Shown: positions 38,630 to 51,883 of the stretch, piece after piece
Position numbering within the stretch: position 1 is the stretch's first letter
Layout: the number at the start of each line of letters is the position of its first letter
DNA from: Byssochlamys sp. IMV 00236
Lineage: Eukaryota > Ascomycota > Eurotiomycetes > Eurotiales > Thermoascaceae
Assembly: GCA_001931875.2 (NCBI GenBank)
Contig: MSJH02000824.1
Coordinates: 373,665-437,664, forward strand
Length of the DNA: 64,000 nucleotides
Direction of reading: 5' to 3'
Position numbers and translations under genes: made by a program
The notes under the pieces: generated by a model
Seen by the model: only the letters and a program-made list of their open reading frames with translations
Database searches by the model: none
Told to the model about the DNA's origin: nothing

Positions 38630-38664
38630 ATTATTAATTATTAATATATAATATATACTATAGT

Positions 38665-38896
38665 TATTACGATATAGTAGTTAAGACTAGTATATCTCTA
38701 TAAAGAGTTATATAGCTTAACTATATAATTAAATAAAAGCCCCTTTAAGTCTTTTACTTAAGTAAAGATAGTTTAAATAATAATAATATTATCTGTTATT
38801 TCGCTGCAATAGTTAAGTCTCTTTAATCTTAAGTTTTCTCTTATATTTAGTAATTAAGAATAGGTCTTACTATTATTAAACTAATTCTTTTTAACT
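38665..38896 (+). repeat. Solo Copia LTR type B (232 bp)
   Basis: Starts TATTACGATATAG, ends CTAATTCTTTTTAACT, with an exact ATAGT duplication on both sides (38660-38664 and 38897-38901). Copia B1 sequence continues across it, so a full element inserted here and recombined down to one LTR. It keeps TTATTTCGCTGCAAT, making it one of the less mutated LTRs here. Confidence 0.85.
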
Positions 38897-39453
38897 ATAG
38901 TTAATATTAAGAATAAATATAATATAATAAGTAAATAAAAGAAAAGTATTCTAGAACTTATTTATATTAATATATATAATTAAATACTAGAGTTTAAGAA
39001 TAAATATATTTACTTTTTAATAACTATAAATAATTACTTAAGAAAAATATAAATATTTCTAATAAAATTAAATCTAATACTACTCCTAGTTTAAACTAAT
39101 AAAAAAAGGAAATAAAAATAGCTATAAGCCTTAAAACACTTAATATATAATTTAATAATATATTAAAACTTAAGAATATCTTTAAAACTTAAAGAAAAGA
39201 ATTTAATATTTACTATAAATTAATAATTCTATATATATTAACTTAAAATAAAATTATTAAGCGAATATATTAAACTATTAAATAGGAAATAAAAGTTTTA
39301 CTTAAAGATTTAAATATTTATATTAAACTATAGGTAAAAGTAATAAAGTATTAAATAAACTAATAATTAATAAAGTTTAAATAATTCTAGAGAAAACCTT
39401 TATTAGAATTAAGTTATTAATTAACTATTTTAAAATATAAAAATATTAAATAA

Positions 39454-39708
39454 TATTATAATATAGTAGTTAAGACTAGTATATCTCTATAAAAGATTAT
39501 ATAGCTTAACTATATAACTATATAAAAACTCTTTAAATCTTTTACTTAAATAGAAATAGGTAATAATAATATTATTATTAATTTTACCGTAATATATAAG
39601 TTTCTTTAATTTTAATTAAGTAGAATTTTATTATAGTAAAATCTCTTTCTCTTTTCTTTAATTAATTCTTTTTAGCTAGTTATAAGCTTAAGTTTATAAC
39701 TTAAAATT
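39454..39708 (+). mobile_element. Copia B2: 5' LTR and primer-binding site only
   Basis: LTR at 39454-39677 (224 bp) starting TATTATAATATAG, followed by AGTTATAAGCTTAAG (primer-binding region) and about 30 bases of leader. The right-hand hAT copy then begins at 39709. No further type B sequence is seen after the hAT, so the rest of B2 is lost. Confidence 0.68.
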
Positions 39709-40329
39709 TAGTATTAGTATTAAGTTAAGTTAAGCTGAACTTTTTAGCTTAGCTTAATAAGTTAAGCTAAACCTTTTAGCTTAGCCTAATAAGTTAAGCT
39801 AAATCTTTTAGCTTAGCCTAATAAGTTAAGTTAAACCTTTTAATTTAGCTTAGCTTATAAGTTTAGCTTATAAGCTTAATATATAGTTTAATTTCTTATT
39901 TAAGTTAATATATTTTTTAAATCTTTTATACTATTATTAGATTTAATAAGTAAAATAAAAGCAATTAATTCTTTAATTTAATATAGTAATATTATAATAA
40001 ACTATATATAATATATAATTAAATAAGAGTTAAGATAATAATATATTAAGAAAGGCTTTTTTAAGATATAATATATTTAAATAATAATAGATATAATAGG
40101 TAAAAAAAGATTATTTTTAGATTTATTATTAGAATTAAGTAATAATAAAGTAAAATCTATAATATTAAAATTAAGAATTTTAGTATTTTAAGAAAATATA
40201 AAAAATATCTTAGCTTTCTTAATAATAAAGGGTATTAATTTTATATTAATATTATTAATATTATTAACTAATCTCTCTATATTAATAATAGATATTATAT
40301 TTAAAATAAGTTCTTTAATATTATTTAAT

Positions 40330-42850
40330 ATTAAGATAAACTTAATATAATTTTTAAACTCTTATACTTTAAATATTATAATCTATTTAATTATTAAGCT
40401 ATAAAGTTAATTATATTAATAATAATAAATATTATAATAAATATTAAAATAATATTTTATACTTACTTTAAATATTAAAATAATTAAAATAGCTTAAGCT
40501 ATTTTAGTAAGAGTTAAATATTTATAGTTAAAACCTTTCTATTATTAAAGAATATTTTTATAAATAAGATTATTAGCATTAAATATATATAGAGAATCTT
40601 ATAAATATTATTCTGCTTTTAATTATTTTTAGTAATTATAAGACTTAGCTTATATAAAATATACTTAATCTATAAAAAATAATTTATTAATATATTTATT
40701 TAGTAATAGCTTATTTATTAGTTAGTTAATAGATAAAGAAAAGATTAATTTAAAATACTTATAATATATATTATAATAGCTTAAAAATACTTTATAATAT
40801 TTATTCTTAAATATAAGTTCTTATTAGTTAAACTATTAAGTTCTATTAATAATTATTATAATATTAAGTAATAAATATTTATTTAATAAAATATTAGTTT
40901 TTTAATTAAATTAAGGGTTATAATAATAGTATAAAACTTTCTAATATTATTTTTTATTTAGCTATAATATTTAAATAATTTAAGTTTAATTATATTAATA
41001 GTAGCTATAAGTATAATATTATATTTACTGCAATAAAGAGAAAACTATTTTTTTTTACTATTTTAAAACAGTTAAAAAGATAGTTATATAAATAAAATAC
41101 CTTATAAATATTAAGCAGATATAATATACTAATATATTAAATAATCTTAGAAAAGAGTACTAGAATAATTAGCAAGATATTTATATATTATTATTTTTTC
41201 TCTTTAAATTTTAATATTATATATTATTTATAATTTTATTTTATATTTAACTAATAATAAATAGTAGACTTTATCTCCTAAATATATTTAAATATATTAT
41301 ATATATTATTTTAATAGGTCTTAATATCTTAGATAAGACTAATATAATTAAAAAAATATATTACTTTAAGATTATAATAATACTAGTCCTTAAAGTTTTA
41401 ATAATTTTTAAAAAGTTTAAATTATTATAGAGATAAATTAATAATAATAATAAATATTTAAGTCTATTTATATTAATTTATATCTAGATAAAATAAATAT
41501 AGGGCTATACTTTTATAAATATATTTTTAAAATTAATATTATTAGTAATCTTTACTAAATAAGATTTTTTAAGTTTTTTATTAATTAATTTATTCTTAAT
41601 AACTATTTTTAAAATATAAAAAAAACTATTAATAGCTAATTAAATAATATATATAAGATAATAAATAAATTTAATATTATAATCTTACTTAAGTTAATAA
41701 TTATATAATTCTTTTTATAAAAATATATATATATATATATATTATTAAATATATTATTAGCAGTTATAGTAAATAATTTAAATTTAATCTAATAATATTA
41801 AAGTATAGAATATATTACTTATAATAGACTTTTTTTAATATATAAACTTAATAATAAATAAAAAGCTAATAATATTTTATAATATTCTTGTTTAATATTA
41901 ATATAATAGGTAATTACTAAGAAAAATAAGAGATAATTAAAATTTAACTATATATTTAATATAAGGGAAATTTAATACTATAATAATAGAGTATATATAA
42001 TCTTTCTTTAAATCTCCTTATATTTAGTCTTAATATTACCCTTAAATACTCTATAACTAGGTATTAATAGATTAAAATAGTAAAGATTTAATAAATTAAT
42101 AAATTTAGGCATTTTTATATAGCAGAAAGGTATATTAGCTATAATTATATATTAAAAAAGAGCCTTTTAAAAATTTTTAATAAAAAATAAGAGATTAAAT
42201 AATTATAATATAATATTATATTTTTAAAATAAAGACTAAATATTAATAATATATAAATATACTATAGAAGGTTTCTCTAGTATTATAAGATAAAATACCT
42301 TCTTTATAAAATAATCTAAGACTTATTAATCTAGTATAGGTCTTTTCTTCTATATATCTTAATATTTTTTACTAGAAAAATATTATATTATTATTAATAT
42401 TTCTTATAAATATATAGTAAGGTATAAGATTATAATATAATAAAAAGAATATATAACTATAGATTAATTAGTCTTTATATTTATAATCTTATAGTATTAT
42501 TTCTATATAAAAACTTTATCTTATTTACGAAGTTTACTATTTTAGCATAAATATTTAATTTTAATCTCTAAGATTATAAGCGCTTTAAAAAATAGTATAG
42601 TTTAAAATTAATTATTAAATATATTAGTAGTTTTATCTAACTATAAAATATATTAATAATTTATATATATTAATTCTAGTAAAGAGTTTAGTGCTTATAC
42701 TTCTAAAGAAAAAATAATCTAATTACCTTTTAATTAAAAAAATTAGGTTAAAATCTTAATTATAAAATTAATATTATTATTAATAATATTAAATAATTAA
42801 AATTATTAGTAAAATAAAATATTATTTAAAAAGGCTATATTACTATACTT
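40330..42850 (-). pseudogene. hAT-family transposase, right copy, RIP-inactivated
   Basis: Same domains as at 3300-5990, read on the minus strand. The motif corresponding to ITADNASNN is at about 41744-41774 and the C-terminal dimerisation domain at about 40340-40530. Comparison of the two copies shows independent RIP: where one has TAA the other sometimes keeps a sense codon, which would allow partial consensus reading. No ATG start is visible. Confidence 0.76.
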
Positions 42851-44979
42851 TTTATAAAGATAATAATATATATAAAATAAAAAGAAAAACTATTATAAAA
42901 ATTTTATTTTAATAATTTAAAATAGAGAGTATTTAAAAAAATATATATTATTAATAGCTAATAGTTAATATATAATCTTAAGCTAAATTTATAAGCTAAA
43001 CTTCTTTTTTTTAATAATAAATATTATATTTTATAATAAGATTAACGTATTATTATATAAGTAACTATATAATTATTATATTAAAATATTAATATTTAAA
43101 TAAGATTTATAATAATATATATAGAACTTAAAAATCTCTATATATTTTATATATTATAGAGAAATATAACTGCAATTATATAAGAACCTAAAACCTATAA
43201 GGATTTATATATATATCTTTTTAATTCTTGCAAAAAATATATTCTAGATATAGATTAATCTATTATTATAGTAATATTTACTAGTCTATTATTTAAAGAT
43301 AGTTTTAAGGCTATTTTTATATAATAATATTATATTTAATAAGAAAATACTTAGAAAAATAATAATATTATTAATCTAATTATTTAATATATAATAATCT
43401 ATATTTAATAGCTTAAGGTCTTTAACTTTCTGCAGTATAATAGCTAATATTAACTTAAGCCTATTATAATAAATAATTATTAAGAAAATAATAATTTATT
43501 ATATTAATCTTTATATAAGTAAAGATATATTTTATAAAATAAGTATTATAAATACTTAATATTATCTGTTTTTACTTAATATTATAGATTACTATTAAGC
43601 TTTTATTTTAATACTATATCTTATATTAAGTTAATTAATTTATTTATAAGAGAGAGTTTATTAATAAAATAAGAAAATATATATAATCTTTTTAGGTAAT
43701 CTCTACAGCTAGTAAATCCTAGAAATAGTATTTTAGAGAAATTATTTAAAAAGAATTCTCTAATTTTATTAAAGGCTAAAAGTCCTTTAATATTAATAGT
43801 TAGTCCTTTAAATCTAATAGGCAGACCTTATCTTATTAGTCTATTAATTTTAAGTCTTATAATAAAAATAGTAATAATAGCTATAATACTACTAAAAATA
43901 TTAATTTTTAATTAAATTAAAAAATCTATAGAAGGGAGTTTATTAATTAAATAAAAAATAATATAAGTTCCTTAAATAATTATTAATCCTAGAGTTCTTT
44001 TTTTTTAAACTTAATAAGTAAGGTATTAAAAGAATTAATAATAGGCTTTAATTTCTGCTTTATATAATAAAACTCTTTTATATTTATAAAAATAAGGTTT
44101 ATATATTATAAATATATTAGCGACTATTATTTAAGTATAAAATAAAAAAAAGAGATTAAAATAATCTTATTAAAAGTAAATATTTATCTAGTTCTCTATT
44201 AGCTATTAGTTAAAATTATTTTTATTTAGTAATTAATCTATATAGCTATAAGTTTTTTATTAAATATTATTTATTAGCTAAAGCTATTAATAAAAACTTT
44301 ATTATTATTATTAATAAAATTATCTTTTATAATTATATCTATAATTAAAGTATAGACTAATAGTATTTATAACTAAAGTATAAACTAGTAGTTTATATCT
44401 TTCTCTCTTATATATTTATCTTTATATAACTTAAATTACTTTACTATAAAGCTAATATTTAAATATTGCTTATATAGAAATATATAAATTAAATAATATA
44501 TTTATTTTATTCTTAAAAAGGTAAAGTTTAATTTTTAGAGAAACTTAGTAAATATTATATAAAATAGCTAAAGAATTAACTATTAATAAGAGACCTTATA
44601 AAAAACTTATTAGCTAACTTTATCTTATTTATTTATTAAATAATATTTATTAAATAATAATTAACCTTTTATTTTTTAAAAAATTTTTTTAATCTCTTTA
44701 AACTCTTTTTTCTTTATCTTATTTTTATCTTCTTAATAATTACTTTTAAACGCTTTTAACTCTTTTCTTTACCTTTAGCTATATTATAAAAGCCTTATTT
44801 TCTATAAAGACTACTCTTATATACTCTTACAATACTTTTTAAGACTTTTTAAGATATAAAATAATAATAAGCTATAAAGATAAGTAAAATAAATTTTAGC
44901 TTAAAGTCTAGAGGCTAATATATAGATTAATTATATTTATACTACTTTAAAAAGACTTTCTTAAGATTAACTAATATAA

Positions 44980-46230
44980 TAATATATTTAAGATAAAGAA
45001 TTTAAAGAATAAGATTTTTAATATATAGAAAGAAATAGAACTTAATAATAAAAAAGAAATTAAACTAGTTAAAGATTATTTTACTAAATTAAATTAATAT
45101 AAGAGTTTAAAGAATATTATATTATATCTTAAGACTATAGCTAATAAAAAAGAGCTTAAAAATTAAATTAAGAGATACCTTTTTTATTTATATTAAGTAA
45201 GGTTTTATAAAAACTATTTTCTCTTATTTTAATAGATAAAAGAGAAAAATTAAAGAGAAGATTTTTTAATAATTTAAAAGTTAATTATATATATAAAGTC
45301 TATAAGTAATTATAAATATTACTTAAGTATACTAGATATTTTTAAATAAATAAAGATAGATTATATAGTATAGCTACTAGTATAGCTATAAATTAAAAAT
45401 AATTAGAATTAAGAAAAATTATTTTATTATATATTATACTTAATTAAGGAAAAATAGCTAATTTTATAGAAAATAATTTAATAGATTAAAAGTAATTATA
45501 CGCCTTTTTACTAATAAAAGAGCTAAGACTTAATTAATACTAGTAAAGATAAAAAGTTTAAATAAAAAACTATATTTATTCTAGTCTTAGTAAAAATAAT
45601 ATATAATATTACTTTAAGTAATCTTAGAAAAATCTTTCTTTAAGCTTTAAAGATATTGTAATTAAGGTTTAATACTTATAAAAAAATAAAAAAAGAGAAG
45701 AAAATTAAATACTATATTAGCGAGAATTTTAGTAATAATTAATAAAAAACCTAGAAAAATTTTAATAAGTATATAGATTAAAGCTTAGATAATAATTAGT
45801 AAAGAGCCTAAGAAGATTATAATAAATATATAAATTAAAGCTTAGATAATAATTAGTAAGAAGCTTAAAAAAATTATAATAAGTATATAGATTAAAGCCT
45901 AGATAATAATTAATAAGAAGCTTAAAGAGATTATAATAAATATATAAATTAAAGCTTAAATAATAATTAATAAGAAGCTTAAAAAGATTATAATAAATAT
46001 ATAAATTAAAGCTTAAATAATAATTAATAAAAAATATAAAGAGATCTTAATAATAATATAGTACTAGATATTAATAATAAACTAGAAAGTATATAAAAGC
46101 TAAAATAGAAAATACTAACTTTTATCTTAAGAAAGTTAAATTAATAAAATTTAATCTAGAAATATTTAATTATATTATTTATAAGAATATTATAATAAAA
46201 GAAATATAAAATTAAGTAAGAGAAGTTTAT
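44980..46230 (+). pseudogene. Second decayed frame of the hAT element, right copy
   Basis: Divergent from the transposase. From 45021 a frame stays open for about 60 codons apart from former Gln codons, reading KEIELNNKKEIKLVKDYFTK and then NIILYLKTIANKKELKNQIK: charged and helical. Further on, the 57-bp repeats at 45745-46035 read in one frame as S-L-D-N-N-Q-Q-E-A-Q-x-x-Y-N-K-Y-I-x-Q if TAA/TAG are former Gln. No family was recognised. Presence in both hAT copies ties it to the element. It may be an accessory protein or a captured gene piece; a non-coding explanation for the repeat is not excluded. Confidence 0.5.
45745..46035 (+). repeat. 57-bp tandem repeat, about 5 units (right hAT copy)
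   Basis: Units start at 45781, 45838, 45895, 45952 and 46009, with a partial unit before. The left copy has four. Units differ from each other mainly by A/G and C/T. Confidence 0.88.
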
Positions 46231-46602
46231 TACTAATAAAAAGAATCTTAATTTTTTATTTATTAAGAGTAAAAATTAAAGAAATAAAGTTCTTTAGCTA
46301 TTAAAGCGTCTCTAATTAATATATTAATTAAATATATTTAATATAGCAGAAATCTTTTAGCAATAGTAATAATTTATTATTATCTTATATAACTTCTAGC
46401 TAAAGATTAAAAATAATAATAAGGATTATAATAATAATAATAAAAATAGTAATAATAATAATTATTATTAGCTGCTTATTATTAAAAAAGAATAGATTAT
46501 AAATAAAAAATTAAGGTTTATAGAATTTATTTATACTATAGTATTAATCTTAATATATAATATAATATAATATTTATAAATAAAATCTATTAATTAAAAT
46601 AA

Positions 46603-46877
46603 TATTATAAAATAATAGTTAAAACTAGTAATTTTTAATATAATAAAGATTTTACTTTAAGAAAGTCTTTAATAATAATTTTACTTTAATAAAATTAGGC
46701 GGCTTAAAGAAACTACTTCTTAAACTTTATATAAAAATCTATTACCTTAATTAAGAAAATATAGATATATATTTTATATTTACTATATATGCTAATACTT
46801 TTTCTTTTAAAGTATTATTAGCCCTTTAAAATAGTTAAATAGTCTAGAAATTTTATTTAAACCTATTCTTTTTAAAT
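46603..46877 (+). repeat. Copia A1 5' LTR (275 bp)
   Basis: Starts TATTATAAAATAATAG, ends CTTTTTAAAT. Same length as the other five complete A LTRs. Confidence 0.88.
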
Positions 46878-46899
46878 AGTTATAAGCTTAGGTTTATAA

Positions 46900-49800
46900 T
46901 AATTTAGGAGAAATAGCTATATAATAAAAACTATTTTATTTTAAATATTTAAGTTTAAATTAGTAATAATAAGCTATTCTTATATAAGAGAATTTATAAT
47001 AAGATTATTTTAATACTATATTAAGCATTAAATTTAATAGAAGTTAAATCTTATTAAAGGTTTAAAGATTAATCTATTATTATTATATCTTTAATAAAAG
47101 ATAAAAATAATAAAAAAAAGAAATTAGTTTTTATTTTTTTAAGAGAGAATTATAAGATATAGTTCTTATATATAAAAAAATAGCTTCTTAATAAGAATTA
47201 TTAAAATACTATTAAATTATTTAAAAAAAAAAAGCTAAGATAAGAAAATATTTAGAAAGATTAATATAATTATATAATATTAAATTATTAAATGCCTTTT
47301 AAATAATAATTAGGAGAATTTTATAGACTTATTTAATATAGAGGATTTATAGAAGAGACTATAAATAAAATATAAATAATCTCTCTTTACCTAGAAATAT
47401 TAGCTTATTTAATAATATATATAATTTTAAATAACCTCTAAATAAATAATTTTAAATATTTAGGGATAATTAAATCTAATAGAGAAAAAAATTAAAATAT
47501 ATAATAAAGATATATTTTTTTTAGCTAAATCTAAAGCTAGGATTTAATAATTACTCTTAGCCTTATTTAAAGAATATATTATTATTAGAATAGCAATTAA
47601 TATATAAATAAATCTAGATATAGATAAAATTCTAAGTATTTTAAAAGAGGTAAAAGCCTAATTTTAAATAAAGCTAATTATTATATTCTTTACTAAAAAT
47701 AAATAAACTCTAATTAAATATTATATTTATAAAAAGGATTATTATATTAAAAACTGCCTATTTTTATTTATTACTTAAAAAAATATAAGAGATAGCTAAA
47801 AATAGAGAAAGAAATCTCTAAAATAAATATTTAATAATTTTATTATTTAAGATAAAAAGATAATAGACTTAATTACTAAACTTTATAAAGAGATTTAATC
47901 TTTAAAAAATAAGAGATTAAAGGATAAAAAGTATAGGGTATATAAGATAAAAAAAATCTTAAACTCTAGAAAGAGCTAATCTTAATTAAAATTCTTAATT
48001 TTAATTATTTTTAATAACTAAGTCTTATATAAAATTACTTATCTTTTAAAAGATATTATTAATAAGAATTTATTTTAATAATATATAGATAATAATATTA
48101 GTTTATATATAATTAATAAAAATTATTATTTTAGAGAACTATTAATTTAAATTTAATAGAGATATATTTATATAAGTAAAGGGATCTTATATTTAGAATA
48201 TATAAAAATAGCTATTTTAAGAGATAAGAATAAGAAGGTATTAAACCTAGAAAATATATTATTTATACTAAATCTTAAGGTAAATCTCTTATTAATTAAG
48301 ATATTCTATTAATAATTAAATATATATAAATACTTTAATAAAAGAATAATATCTATATTAAATAAGTTAGATAAGGTTATAATTTAAGGTATTATTAAAT
48401 ATAGAGTTTATATTATTAAAAGAGTTTTTTTAAACTAAATATTTAAATTATAGTATATACCTATTATATTAATCTTTATTAAAAATATTCTTAATACTAT
48501 AATTATAGATTAAGAAAAAGAATCTTATTAAAATAAAATTAAAAAGAAAGAAAGATTTTATTAAAATAAAATCTAAAAGAAGTATTAGCTATAATATAGA
48601 AAAATTAACTATTTTAAATTTAAAAAAATTAGAAACTTATATAATTTAATTATATTAAAGAAGCCTATTAAAGTAGTAATAGATTATTAATATATAATAT
48701 ATATTATAGCTAATATTAGAAATAAGAAAGAGACTATTAATATATAAAAGGCTAGCATTTTTAAACTTATCTATATAAATATATATAATTAAATACTAGA
48801 GTCTAAAAATAAATATATTTATTTTTTAATAGTTATAGATAATTTTTTAAGAAAAATATAAGTATTTTTAATAAAAGCTAAATCTAATATTATCTCTATC
48901 TTAAATAAATAGAAAAGAGAAGTTAAGATAATAATAAGTCTCTAAATTCTTAATATATAATTAGATAATATATTAGAATTTAAGAATCTTTTTAAGATTT
49001 AAAGGAAACAGTTTAATATCTATTATAAACTAATAATTCTATATATATTAATATAAAATAAAGCTATAGAATAAGTATATTAAATTATTAAGAAAGGAAT
49101 AAGAGCTATACTTAAAGATTTAAACCTTCTAATTAAATTATAGGTAAAAGTAGCTTAAATTAATATATATATTAAAAATAAAGTATTAAACAGACTAATA
49201 ATTAATAAGATTTAAATATCTTTAAAGAAAGCTTTTACTAGAGTTAAGCTATTAATTAATTATTTAAAAGTATAGAGATATTAAGTAGTATTATATATAA
49301 ACCTAAAATTTTTATTATAAGGTATATAAAAGGATAAATTAATAGATTAAGATAGAATTTATATTTTTATAAAATATATTAAGAGAATAAATAAATAATA
49401 AAAAGTTTAAGCTTTAAATATAAAAAAGATTATTAAGATCTATTAAGCTAAGTTCTTTAAAAATAAATTAAGAAAAGATTTAAACCTTAAGATTCTCTAA
49501 AAATTATTATTAAATATAGTATTAATAAAGAACTTAAAAGGTTAATTAATAACTTAGCCTATTATTTTAAGTATATATATACCTTTAAATAAAAAGAAAA
49601 ATAATATTAATAATTAAGAGAAGAGTTATAAGAAAGTTTTAGTTTTTCCTTAAAAAAAAAGTTTTTTATTATAATAAAATTATAGAATAAGAGAAAATAT
49701 CTAATTATCCTTACTTTAATAATCTGAATAATTATAAGAATTTATAGATAAACTTCTTATTCTCGCTAAGTAAATAAATTATATCTTATATAAAGATCCC

Positions 49801-51590
49801 CTATATAATAAAATATAAAAGAAAAGAGATTAAGTTATTAAATAATAAATAAAATGCTAAAAAGTTATATTAAGTAATATTTATATTAAATCTTCTATCT
49901 TTAGATATTAATATAAATTAAAAGAAGTATATAAAATAAGTATTAAATATTATAATAGTAATATATATAATAAAAGAATATATTTTAATCTTAAACTTAT
50001 ATTATACTATAATTAATAACTTTATTTAAAGTAAATTATAGCAGAATATATTTAAAACTAAAATAAATATACTTTAAATAAATAAAACTTTTAAAGTAAT
50101 TATATTATTATTAAAAGCTAATATTATAATTAACTATTAAATATTAGCTATAAAATATAATTTAAATAATTCCCTTTAAAAGCTTAAAATATATCTTATT
50201 ACCTAAAGGTTTATTTAGAAATATAGTATTAATTTTAAGTATATTTTTACTCTTATCTTATAATATAATATGTTATAAGTATTTCTAGCTATTATTATAA
50301 TAGAGAATTATAAATATTATATTATAAATATTAATAATACTTTTATAGAGTTAATATTAAAAGAAAAGATTTATATAATATCTTTATTAAAAATAAATAT
50401 ATTATTAAAAATAATATTAAAAATTCTTTAATCTCTATATAGTCTAAAATAGGCTATAAGGGATTAAAATTAAACCTATATAGAAATACTCTAAAAAATA
50501 AGTTTTATATAGATTAATATTAATCTGTGCTTATTATAGTATTTAAAAAAGGAAATCTTATTCTTAATATATATTAATAATATTTTAATTAATATAAAGT
50601 AAATAAAGAGTATTTATTAGTTTAAATAAAAGTTTAAATTAATATATAAAATAAAGGACTTAAAAGAAGTAAAGAAGATTTTTAATATTTAAGTTATTTA
50701 AAGTAGGTAGGATTAAATATTAATAATAGACTAATCTTATTATATTAAGAAATTCTTATTATAATATAAAATAAGTAAAAAGAAAATATATTTAGTTAGT
50801 ATCTTATTAAATAGATATAATTTTTTAAAATTATTTAGCCCTTAAAATAAAAAAATAAATTAAAAAGAGTATTAAAAAATTATTAATAGCTTAATCTATT
50901 TAATAATTTTAATAAGACTAAATATTATATTTATAATAAGTAGATTAAGTTAATATTTATTAAATTTATTTAAAAGGTATTTTAAGATATTAAAGTCTCT
51001 TATAAGATATCTATAATTAATTATATACTTAAGTCTTAAGTTTAATATAAACTAAGACTAATAATTTATTAAGTATTTAAACTTAAATTATATAATAAAT
51101 AAGACTAATTAAGTATTAATCTTAAAGAATATTTTTATTTTAATTAATAGCTTAATAAGCTAATTAAGTAAGAAATAAAAGTCTATTATAACTTTAACTA
51201 TAGAGGCTAAATATATAGCTATATATTAAGCTATAAAGTAATTCTAGTAATTAGCCCTTTTTTTAAGAGATATAGAATATAGATATTATATTAATTTAAA
51301 TAAATTTAAGCTAATAATAAGAGAAAAGTAAGCTTTTATTATTAATTCTCTAGTTAAAGTTTATAAAAATAATTAAGTATTATTATTATTAATTAGAGAT
51401 ACTTATATTTATAAAAGGTTAAAGTATATTAATATTATATATTATTATATATATAACCTATACTAAAGAAATAGAATTAATATTAAGTTTATTAGAATAT
51501 AAGATATAATAGCAGATAGTTTTATTAAATTACTGCTAAAGGTAAATTTCTTAAGATTCTTAGATTAATTAAGATTAACTAACTTAATAA
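46900..51590 (+). pseudogene. Copia A1 gag-pol, RIP-inactivated
   Basis: Domains in Ty1/copia order. A gag zinc knuckle at about 47720-47757 reads Y-I-Y-K-K-D-Y-Y-I-K-N-C, for CxxCxxxGHxxxxC with G-to-A damage to Cys and Gly codons. The integrase block KYIYFLIVIDN.LRKIQVFLIK is at about 48810-48875. RT has NNTFIELILKEKIY near 50330, SLYSLKQAIRD near 50440, and the active site Y-I-N-N-I at 50570-50584 for YVDDI. RNase H has T-I-E-A-K-Y-I-A at 51198-51221 (TEAEY.A) and DIIADSF.KLL near 51503-51530 (MIAD.LTKPL). Stops throughout are former Gln/Trp. The catalytic residues of RT are both Asn. Confidence 0.87.
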
Positions 51591-51608
51591 ATCTAGACTA
51601 AGGAGAAA

Positions 51609-51883
51609 TATTATAAAATAGCAGTTAGAACTAGTAGTTTTTAATATAATAAAGATTTTACTTTAAGGAAGTTTTTAGTAATAATTTTATTTTAATAAAA
51701 TTAAGCAGCTTAAAGAAACTATTTCTTAAATTTTATATAAAAATCTATTACTCTAACTGAGAAAATATAAATATATACTTTATATTTACTATATATACTA
51801 ATACTCTTTCTTTTAGAATATTATTAGCCCTTTAAAATAGTTAAATAGTCTAGAAATCTTATTTAAACCTATTCTTTTTAATT
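51609..51883 (+). repeat. Copia A1 3' LTR (275 bp)
   Basis: Starts TATTATAAAATAGCAG, ends CTTTTTAATT; keeps GCAGTTAG and TAACTGAG that its partner lost. Confidence 0.88.

Larger units (their letters stand above)
36790..39453 (+). mobile_element. Copia B1, gag to integrase, interrupted twice
   Basis: Continues the 26190-26542 piece. It aligns with A1 from about 47300 to 49285 (gag, zinc-knuckle region, early integrase), with a large internal gap, so B1 was a deletion derivative or was deleted later. Around 38960-39050 it reads the integrase block YIYFL.VIDN.LRKIQVF seen in A1. It is interrupted by a TRIM-like element (37840-38629) and a solo LTR (38665-38896), and ends where a type B LTR starts at 39454; RT and RNase H are missing. 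Confidence 0.65.
39709..46602 (-). mobile_element. hAT DNA transposon, right copy (inverted)
   Basis: Reverse complement of 1-6418 over about 6.5 kb, extending some 370 bp beyond what the window shows of the left copy. It starts TAGTATTAGTATTAAG and carries the same palindromic AAGTTAAGCTAAAC tract, somewhat longer than on the left. The right terminus was not identified; the Copia A1 LTR begins at 46603 and may have cut it. The two copies differ mostly by C/T and G/A, and in tandem-repeat number. Confidence 0.82.
46603..51883 (+). mobile_element. Complete Copia A retrotransposon, copy A1
   Basis: The element is 5281 bp with two 275-bp LTRs (46603-46877 and 51609-51883). TAAGGAGAAA before the right LTR is the polypurine tract; AGTTATAAGCTTAGGTTTATA after the left LTR is the primer-binding region. 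The flanks AATAA and TATAG do not match, and the left side is hAT while the right side is Gypsy. The structure is complete but the junctions are not those of a simple insertion. Confidence 0.88.
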
